Of a DNA stretch of 64,000 nucleotides, positions 58,716 to 64,000 are shown piece after piece; positions within the stretch are counted from its first letter, which is position 1; each line of letters starts with the position of its first letter. The stretch lies in the NCBI GenBank assembly GCA_027451985.1, contig DAIDHS010000009.1:1-64000 (forward strand), given 5' to 3'. A program made the translations under genes and the position numbers. Below the pieces are notes generated by a model. The model did no database searches, was not told the origin of the DNA, and saw only the letters and a program-made list of their open reading frames with translations. This DNA is from Elusimicrobiota bacterium. Lineage in GTDB: Bacteria; Elusimicrobiota; Elusimicrobia; UBA1565; UBA9628.

Positions 58716-58769
58716 GGTGAGAGTATGCCATCGCCACCGGTGGCCTGAGTTTTAAGGCAGACTCTCACC
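58716..58769. repeat. 54-bp structured inverted repeat before the methyltransferase gene
   Basis: Outer arms GGTGAGAGT (58716-58724) and ACTCTCACC (58761-58769) are perfect; after one mismatch they extend with TGCC/GGCA. Inside lies a perfect 12-bp palindrome GCCACCGGTGGC (58733-58744). The arms end 11 nt before the ATG at 58781. It could be an RNA leader structure, an operator or a small mobile repeat. The rest of the gap 58498-58780 holds nothing else recognisable. Confidence 0.6.
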
Positions 58770-58780
58770 ATGCCAAAACT

Positions 58781-59740
58781 ATGACAGCTGGCGCCCCTCT
58801 TTCCCGCAAAAGTCTATACAGAGCTGTCAGCAGCCTTTATCGCGATAAACAGCGACAGCTTCATGAGCAAATAGCCAAGCATCGGGAGGGACAAAGGGAG
58901 AGATTTGGAATATACCAATCGCGTTTTAAATCAACATACGAGGACATCAGACACTGTCACCTTGAAAAATTTCAAACGCCTTCCTGGAAAGCGCATATAG
59001 TTGCGTGGGAGAAAAAAATTGCTCCACCTCCTTTTGATTTCTTGGATCCGAAGAAGACCGTCCTTCGCGCAATGTTGGGATACCCCTCGCCGGACACGCT
59101 GCCCGGGTTCCTTTCCGAAGCGTTGCCGCCCGCCACAGCGGGAGAAATCCTAATGGAAGATCCCATCGGTCGTCCCCTGCTGACCCCCGCCTTCCTCTCA
59201 TCAAAAAATCTCATTCGTCTTGCCGCCGATCTGGTGTGGCTTTCGCAAAAAACCAACAGCGCACTAAGCGATATGCGCACCGTCATCGAATGGGGCGGCG
59301 GTTACGGCTGCATGGCTAAGATCGCCAGACGAATGAGCCCCGGCCGCTTGACCTATATTATCATTGATGTTCCGCTGATCAGCAGCCTCCAGTGGCTTTA
59401 TCTTTCAACGATCTTCGGAGAATCTGCGGTCAACCTATTCCACGATGGAACTGAGAGTATTCAGGAAGGAAAGTTTAACCTTATCCCCGTTTGTTTCGTA
59501 GAAAAATACTCCTTAAAGGCGGATCTTTTTATTTCAACTTTCGCGTTGAGCGAGAGCTCCGCTTACGCGCACGATTTTGTGGATAAAATGAACTTTTTCG
59601 GTGCCAAGCACATTTGGCTTGAATATCATGGCATGGTGTCCGTTTTCAGGGAGAGGTATCCAATCATTGAGTCGATGGCACTGAAGCACGGGCTAAAAAT
59701 AGAGAGCCCCAGGCGGTTTCAATTCTATGCTTACCGGTAA
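58781..59740 (+). CDS. putative sugar O-methyltransferase
   Basis: The 319-residue protein has a basic helical N-terminus (about 1-60) and a SAM-dependent methyltransferase domain whose motif I is TVIEWGGGYGCMAKIARRM, followed by LTYIIIDVPLISSLQWLYLS. This pattern is seen in putative sugar O-methyltransferases of polysaccharide and antibiotic clusters. It is divergent from the radical SAM gene and the last gene of the AT-rich block. A structured repeat lies directly upstream and no clear Shine-Dalgarno is seen. An inverted repeat GCACGCC/GGCGTGC (59753-59812) lies downstream. Confidence 0.75.
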   Translation: MTAGAPLSRKSLYRAVSSLYRDKQRQLHEQIAKHREGQRERFGIYQSRFKSTYEDIRHCHLEKFQTPSWKAHIVAWEKKIAPPPFDFLDPKKTVLRAMLGYPSPDTLPGFLSEALPPATAGEILMEDPIGRPLLTPAFLSSKNLIRLAADLVWLSQKTNSALSDMRTVIEWGGGYGCMAKIARRMSPGRLTYIIIDVPLISSLQWLYLSTIFGESAVNLFHDGTESIQEGKFNLIPVCFVEKYSLKADLFISTFALSESSAYAHDFVDKMNFFGAKHIWLEYHGMVSVFRERYPIIESMALKHGLKIESPRRFQFYAYR

Positions 59741-59846
59741 CTGATCCTGAATGCACGCCTTCAGCTATTTGGGAAGCTTTGCCGTATGAAAGACTTCATG
59801 ATTCCGGCGTGCCTCTCGTATTAAAAACTTCGGGGCCGCCGAGCCT

Positions 59847-61433
59847 TTAGTGCGCGGCGATGGGCTTGCCGGTGTGGCGCACCTTGCTGAACAGAAAGCA
59901 CAGCGGCGCGCCCAAAATGCAGAGCCAGGTCAAGTAGCGGAACAGGTCCACGTAGACCAGCAGGTGGGCCTGGAGCAGAACCTGTCTGTAGAACATCCCC
60001 AAGGACGCGGCCAAGGCGCGCGGCGCGCCCAGACCCCGGGAGAGCAGGGCCGAAAGTCCGTGGTAGCGGCTCTGGTAGACCGTGCTGTAAGGGTTGACGT
60101 TGTAGACCATGTTGGCCTGTTGCTTTTGCGACATGCGCTCTAAGAGCGTGGTCGAAAGCGAGATGCCCACCGAGCCGCCCACGTTTCTCATCAGATTGTA
60201 GATGCCCGTGCCGTTGTTCATCTCCGAGAGCGGCAGCTCCCCCATTGTCGAGGTCGTCAGCGGCACGAAGATGAAGCCCATGGCGAAGCCGTTGACGATA
60301 CAGGGCCAGATGACGTTCATGATGGAGACGTTGAGGTTGATGCCGGCGAATAGGTACATCGAGTAGGCCAGGATCATGAAGCCGAAGGCCATTAAGGCGC
60401 GGTCGTCGATGATGCCGACGAGCCTTCCCGCGACCACCATGGAGGCCAGCGAGCCGAATCCGCGCGGGCTAATCGCCAGGCCGCTTTGGAATGCGGGATA
60501 GTTCATCAGCGTCTGCAAAAACAGCGGCAGCATGGCCGTGGTGCTGTAGAGCGCGGCGCCCACCACAAAAATCAGGAACGTGCCTACCGCGAAGTTGCGG
60601 TTCTTGAACACGCCCAGATGCACGATAGGCTCCTTGGCCCGCATTTCTCGGATGATGAAAATGATGAAGGCGACGACGGAGATCACGGTCAGGTAGCGAA
60701 TCCAGGGCGTGCCGAACCAATCCATCTCCTGGCCCTTGTCGAGTACGATCTGCATGGCGGCGAGCCACACCGCCATGAAGCCGAAGCCCACGTAATCGAT
60801 GGGCGATCCGCGCGTCTTCCTTAAATAAGGCGGGTCCTGCACGAAGGCGCGGATCATGCTGATGGCGAAAATGCCGATGGGCACGTTGATGTAGAACACC
60901 CAGCGCCAGGAGTAGCTGTCGGTGATCCAGCCGCCCAAGGTCGGGCCGATGATGGGAGCCACCACCACGCCCATGCCGTAGACCGCCATGGCCAGGCCGC
61001 GCTTCTTGGGCGGGAAGCTTTCCAAGAGCACCGACTGCGCGATGGGCTGGAGCGCCCCGCCGCCCGCGCCCTGGAGTGCGCGGAACAAGACGATGGAGCC
61101 CAGGCTTCCGGCCGCTCCGCACAAGGCGGAGGCCACGGTGAAAATGATGACGCAGGTAATCAGGAAGCGCTTGCGACCGAAGTATCCCCCCAGCCAGCCC
61201 GTCGCCGGAAGGATGATGGCGTTGGCGACCAAGTAGCTGGTGAGCACCCAGGTCGCCTCGTCGGGAGTGGAGGAGAGGCTGCCCGCGATGTGCGGGAGCG
61301 CGACGTTGGCGATGGAGGTGTCCAGGACCTCCATGAAGGTCGCCAGCATGACGGAAAAGGCGATGATCCAGGGATTGATGGGCGAGACCCAATCCTGGCT
61401 TGAAGCTGCGGGGGCCGTCGCGGCGTCGCTCAT
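59847..61433 (-). CDS. emrB: DHA2/EmrB-type major facilitator efflux pump
   Basis: The 528-residue protein has about 14 membrane spans. It shows DHA2 motifs: MEVLDTSIANVALPHI (motif D1), GWLGGYFGRKRFLI (motif A), RALQGAGGGALQPIAQS (motif B) and GMGVVVAPIIGPTLGGWI (motif C). It exports drugs or other toxic compounds by proton antiport and works with the EmrA-like adaptor and TolC-like channel encoded upstream. Gap to emrA is 24 bp. Substrate is not predictable. Confidence 0.94.
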   Translation of the reverse strand: MSDAATAPAASSQDWVSPINPWIIAFSVMLATFMEVLDTSIANVALPHIAGSLSSTPDEATWVLTSYLVANAIILPATGWLGGYFGRKRFLITCVIIFTVASALCGAAGSLGSIVLFRALQGAGGGALQPIAQSVLLESFPPKKRGLAMAVYGMGVVVAPIIGPTLGGWITDSYSWRWVFYINVPIGIFAISMIRAFVQDPPYLRKTRGSPIDYVGFGFMAVWLAAMQIVLDKGQEMDWFGTPWIRYLTVISVVAFIIFIIREMRAKEPIVHLGVFKNRNFAVGTFLIFVVGAALYSTTAMLPLFLQTLMNYPAFQSGLAISPRGFGSLASMVVAGRLVGIIDDRALMAFGFMILAYSMYLFAGINLNVSIMNVIWPCIVNGFAMGFIFVPLTTSTMGELPLSEMNNGTGIYNLMRNVGGSVGISLSTTLLERMSQKQQANMVYNVNPYSTVYQSRYHGLSALLSRGLGAPRALAASLGMFYRQVLLQAHLLVYVDLFRYLTWLCILGAPLCFLFSKVRHTGKPIAAH

Positions 61434-61457
61434 GGCGCGGCCTCTCGGCCGACTCCC

Positions 61458-62333
61458 TTATCGCAAGTCGACGGTCGGCTCGACCGACATTCCCACCGCG
61501 AGCGGATAAGTGGGATTGGGCGCATCGTCAAAAATGATTTTCACGGGAATTCTCTGCACGACCTTGACGAAGTTCCCGGTTGCGTTCTCTGGAGGAAGAA
61601 GGCTGAAGGCCGCGCCCGTGCCGCGCTGGATGCTGTTGACGTGCCCGTGGAAGACGACGCCGGGATAGGTGTCGATGGTGATGCGGACCTTCTGCCCGGG
61701 GTGCATGTCGGTGACCTCGGTCTCCTTGAAATTCGCCAGAACCCAGAGCTTGTCCGGCACGATGGCCATCAAGTCCTGGCCGGTCTGCACGTACATGCCG
61801 GCGACGGCGCTTTTTTCGGAGACGTGGCCGTCCGTGGGCGCGGAAATTTTGGTGTAGGAGAGGTTCAGCCTGGCCTGCTCCAGGCCCGCCTGGGCCAGCT
61901 CGACCTGGGCCTTGGCCTGCTGATAGGCGGCCAACGCGTGATCGTACTCCTGTCTGGAAGCTTCGTCGCGCGCCGCCAAGTCCTTGTAGCGCCGTACATC
62001 AAGACCGGTCTTGTTCTCCTGCGCTTGAGCGCTGGCGACCTCGGCCTGGGCCTGGTCCAGCCGCGCCTGGTAGTCGCGCGGGTCGATTTCGAGGAGCGGA
62101 TCGCCCTTTTTCACCTTCTCGTTGTCGCTGACGTAGACGGCGATGATTTTGCCGGGCACCTGGGGCGCGATGGGCACGACGTCTGTCGCGATGAAGGCGT
62201 CGTCCGTGGAGGCGTGGGACATGCAGTAGCGCCAGTACTTGACTCCCAGAATGAGGGCGGGCACCAGGACCACGGCGCCCGCGATGATCCCCGCTTTTTT
62301 CTTACCGCCGTTCATCCCTGCCGCTTTCTCCAT
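61458..62333 (-). CDS. emrA: EmrA/HlyD-type membrane-fusion protein
   Basis: The 291-residue periplasmic adaptor has one N-terminal span (AGIIAGAVVLVPALILGVKYW), the biotinyl-lipoyl half (STDDAFIATDVVPIAPQVPGKI), a coiled-coil hairpin about 90-160, the second lipoyl half (ISAPTDGHVSEKSAVAGMYV) and a beta-barrel (KETEVTDMHPGQKVRITID). It bridges EmrB and the TolC homologue. It begins 20 bp after the tolC-like gene in the three-gene operon. Confidence 0.94.
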   Translation of the reverse strand: MEKAAGMNGGKKKAGIIAGAVVLVPALILGVKYWRYCMSHASTDDAFIATDVVPIAPQVPGKIIAVYVSDNEKVKKGDPLLEIDPRDYQARLDQAQAEVASAQAQENKTGLDVRRYKDLAARDEASRQEYDHALAAYQQAKAQVELAQAGLEQARLNLSYTKISAPTDGHVSEKSAVAGMYVQTGQDLMAIVPDKLWVLANFKETEVTDMHPGQKVRITIDTYPGVVFHGHVNSIQRGTGAAFSLLPPENATGNFVKVVQRIPVKIIFDDAPNPTYPLAVGMSVEPTVDLR

Positions 62334-62353
62334 GTTCGTCTCCTCTAAAATTT

Positions 62354-63670
62354 CTAGAGCCGGAACGCGTCCATGTCGCCCAGCGCGACGGCCAGGCGCA
62401 CCCGCGCCTGATTGTAGAAGGCCAGCGCCGAGACGTGCTCGTCGCGCGCTTCTTCGATGGAGGTCTGCGCGCTCAAGACCTCGAGATTGTCCGCCACGCC
62501 GGAGCGGAAGCGATCGCGCGCCATGTCGAGCTCTTTTTGCGCCAGTCCTAGGGACTCGTCTGCGGCGCGCACCTGCTCCTGCGCGGCCAGGACCTGCGCC
62601 GAAGCGACGCGCACCTCTTTTTCGATTTCCTGCTTCAAGTCATCCAGCGTCAGGCGCGACTCCTTCTCCCGGCTCATGGCCGCGCGCACGCGGCCATAGT
62701 CGGCGCCGTCAAAGAGCGGCAGGCTCACGAAGGCGCCCACCTGGCGCGTCTCGTGCACGTTCTTGGAGGGGTCGGTGCCGCTTAAGCCGTAGTCCGCGGA
62801 GACGGACAAGGACGGCAAGAGTGCGCCCTCGGCCGAGCGGGCGGCCAAGTCGTCCACGCGGAGCTCCTCCTTGGCCACCGAGAGCTCCACGCGGTCCTGC
62901 AGGGCTTCGGCGATGGCGGTCTGGGTCGAGACGGGGGCCTGCTCCGAGTCGCGCAGGGAATCGGTCAGGATTAAATCGGCGTCCATGGGCAGCCCCAACA
63001 CCCGCTCCAAGTCGATGCGGGAGGTGCGCTGGTCCAAGTCGGCCCGGGCTACGTTGTACTTCTCCTCGGCCACGCGGGTCTTGGCCCGCGCGACGTCTAC
63101 GCCCTGGGCCAATCCTACTTGATGCTCATCCTGCGCCAGCACGTAGAGGCTCTTGGCCAAGTCCAGATTCGCGTGGGCCGCGGCCACGGCCTGGGCCGAG
63201 CGCTGGGCCTCGATGTAGGCCATGGCGGCCTCTTCGGCAACGGCCGGCCGGGACAAATCCTGCTCGAGCTTGGCCAGGCGCACCTCGGCGCGTCCCTGGG
63301 CGAAATCGGCGAAGCTCCGGGCGTCCAGGAGGTTCTCCACCAAGTGCAGCCGCGCGTCATAGAGCCCGTAGGGGCCGATGACGAGCGGCGTGCCCGAGAT
63401 AAAGGGCTTCTCGAAGCCCAGGCCCGCGAGGTTCGAGGTGGCATTCTGCTGATAGGCGGTCGCCGTGATGCGCGGCCAAAGCTCGGAGTAGAGCGTCATG
63501 GCGTCGCCCTTGGCCTCGCTGATTTTCTCGGCCGCCATCAGGGACTGCAGGTTCTGCTTGAGCGCCAGTTGCACGGCGTCGGAAAAGCTCAGGTCGATGG
63601 TCTGGGCCGCGGCGGCGGGGAAGGCGGTCAGGGAGAGAACGGCGGCGAGAATGACTGACCCGTTAGTCAT
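62354..63670 (-). CDS. TolC-family outer-membrane efflux protein
   Basis: The 438 residues start with a signal peptide (VILAAVLSLTAFPAAAAQT) followed by the duplicated outer-membrane-efflux-protein (OEP) halves: ALKQNLQSLMAAEKISEAKGD, YIEAQRSAQAVAAAHANLDLAKSL and, in the second half, DLKQEIEKEVRVASAQVLAAQEQVRAADESL. It would form the trimeric exit duct for EmrAB. It is the first gene of the operon. Its start codon lies within a perfect inverted repeat and a TGGACA-17-TATCAT promoter is just upstream. Confidence 0.93.
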   Translation of the reverse strand: MTNGSVILAAVLSLTAFPAAAAQTIDLSFSDAVQLALKQNLQSLMAAEKISEAKGDAMTLYSELWPRITATAYQQNATSNLAGLGFEKPFISGTPLVIGPYGLYDARLHLVENLLDARSFADFAQGRAEVRLAKLEQDLSRPAVAEEAAMAYIEAQRSAQAVAAAHANLDLAKSLYVLAQDEHQVGLAQGVDVARAKTRVAEEKYNVARADLDQRTSRIDLERVLGLPMDADLILTDSLRDSEQAPVSTQTAIAEALQDRVELSVAKEELRVDDLAARSAEGALLPSLSVSADYGLSGTDPSKNVHETRQVGAFVSLPLFDGADYGRVRAAMSREKESRLTLDDLKQEIEKEVRVASAQVLAAQEQVRAADESLGLAQKELDMARDRFRSGVADNLEVLSAQTSIEEARDEHVSALAFYNQARVRLAVALGDMDAFRL

Positions 63671-63671
63671 T
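63650..63671. promoter_or_regulatory. operator-like inverted repeat at the efflux operon start
   Basis: AATGACT (63650-63656), 8-bp spacer, AGTCATT (63665-63671): a perfect 7-bp inverted repeat covering the start codon and reaching to within a few bases of the predicted transcription start. Its size fits a TetR- or MarR-type dimer; no regulator gene is inside the window. Confidence 0.55.
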
Positions 63672-63680
63672 TATGAATCA

Positions 63681-63709
63681 ATGATAGCACACCCCGCGCC
63701 GCTTGTCCA
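63681..63709 (-). promoter_or_regulatory. promoter of the tolC-emrA-emrB operon
   Basis: On the minus strand, TGGACA (63709-63704), exact 17-bp spacer, TATCAT (63686-63681), 10 nt before the ATG at 63670. The predicted leader is only a few nt long. Confidence 0.55.
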
Positions 63710-63738
63710 GCCCCCGCCGCGCGAAAAAAGCGTCGGGC

Positions 63739-64000
63739 TTAAAGCCGGGCGCCGGCGACGGGCGGATGGTGGATGAACTGGATGAGGTTGCCCTCCGGGT
63801 CGCGCATATAAAAGGAACGGGCGCCGTCCCGGTGCGTTTTGGGCTCCTTCTCGAACTTGAAGCCCTTCTTCTTGAGATAGTCCGCCCAGGCGTCCACGTC
63901 CTGGGCCTTCTTTAGCATGATGCCGAAGTGATCCAGACTGCCCCCCTCGGAAAATTGCGCCGCGTGAAGGGCGAGGCTGTCCTTGTCCTTGGTGAGATAG
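63739..64000 (-). CDS. VOC/glyoxalase-family protein, C-terminal part
   Basis: The 3' end of a minus-strand gene running off the window; 86 residues are visible. GSLDHFGIMLKKAQDVDAWA and the C-terminal FYMRDPEGNLIQFIHHPP are the vicinal-oxygen-chelate fold's second metal half, with the Glu/Gln-type ligand region in DPEGNLIQF. Members are glyoxalases, dioxygenases or fosfomycin/bleomycin resistance proteins. The N-terminal part is outside, so no function can be given. It is 68 bp upstream of the efflux operon and in the same direction. Confidence 0.85.
   Translation of the reverse strand, partial: YLTKDKDSLALHAAQFSEGGSLDHFGIMLKKAQDVDAWADYLKKKGFKFEKEPKTHRDGARSFYMRDPEGNLIQFIHHPPVAGARL

Noticed and set aside
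58716-58769. Integron attC site or IS end
   Set aside because: No R-box consensus, no integrase or transposase, and no flanking direct repeat; kept only as a structured repeat.

Overview
The window is high-GC bacterial chromosome with dense, mostly operonic coding. The mix of genes points to Elusimicrobiota or a near relative: PorV/PorQ-type barrels beside secreted proteins with FlgD-like C-terminal domains, Kelch/Fn3/LRR/ankyrin surface proteins, and a TPR–FlgD-repeat–OmpA operon. This placement is an inference from gene style, not from a marker tree.

Layout. 1-3.7 kb: translation and tRNA modification genes (infB, rbfA, truB, a stand-alone riboflavin kinase) and a possible 53-aa membrane protein. 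3.7-7.6 kb (minus): a complete polyamine ABC importer, potADBC. 7.6-18.8 kb: a surface-protein island with a histidine kinase, an Fn3 protein and a PorV-TPR protein on the minus strand, facing a response regulator, a giant Kelch protein and a second PorV on the plus strand. 18.8-28.4 kb: uridine kinase, a three-gene envelope operon, an SIS sugar isomerase and an amidohydrolase. 28.4-33.9 kb (minus): gabT, a lysine-dehydrogenase-like gene, patA and patD, a putrescine-to-succinate-semialdehyde operon that matches the upstream importer. 34-48.6 kb: assorted secreted proteins (ankyrin lipoproteins, M13 peptidase, papain-like and HExxH proteins, delta-60 and LRR proteins), ornithine aminotransferase, a GT-C glycosyltransferase, a PilZ protein, one tRNA-CAU and a 60-aa histone-fold protein. 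48.6-50.7 kb: a NarL-type regulator with a lone NuoF-like protein. 50.8-59.7 kb: a visibly AT-richer accessory cluster (2OG-Fe oxygenase, two radical SAM enzymes, two GT4, one GT2, PIG-L deacetylase, methyltransferase). 59.8-63.7 kb (minus): a TolC-EmrA-EmrB efflux operon with an operator-like palindrome at its first start codon; then the end of a VOC-family gene.

How the parts fit. PotABCD would import putrescine or spermidine, and PatA, PatD and GabT would convert putrescine to succinate semialdehyde; no succinate-semialdehyde dehydrogenase was seen here. The two PorV barrels, each next to a protein with a C-terminal sorting-like domain, look like cargo/shuttle pairs of a type-9-like secretion route, with a two-component system between them.

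Most interesting points: the histone-fold protein; a recurrent promoter layout with a TAnnnT -10 box only 5-7 nt before the start codon, indicating widespread leaderless mRNAs; and the low-GC cluster, whose overlapping GT4/PIG-L pair plus radical SAM and 2OG oxygenase resembles the logic of amino-sugar glycoside biosynthesis but matches no pathway I recognise.
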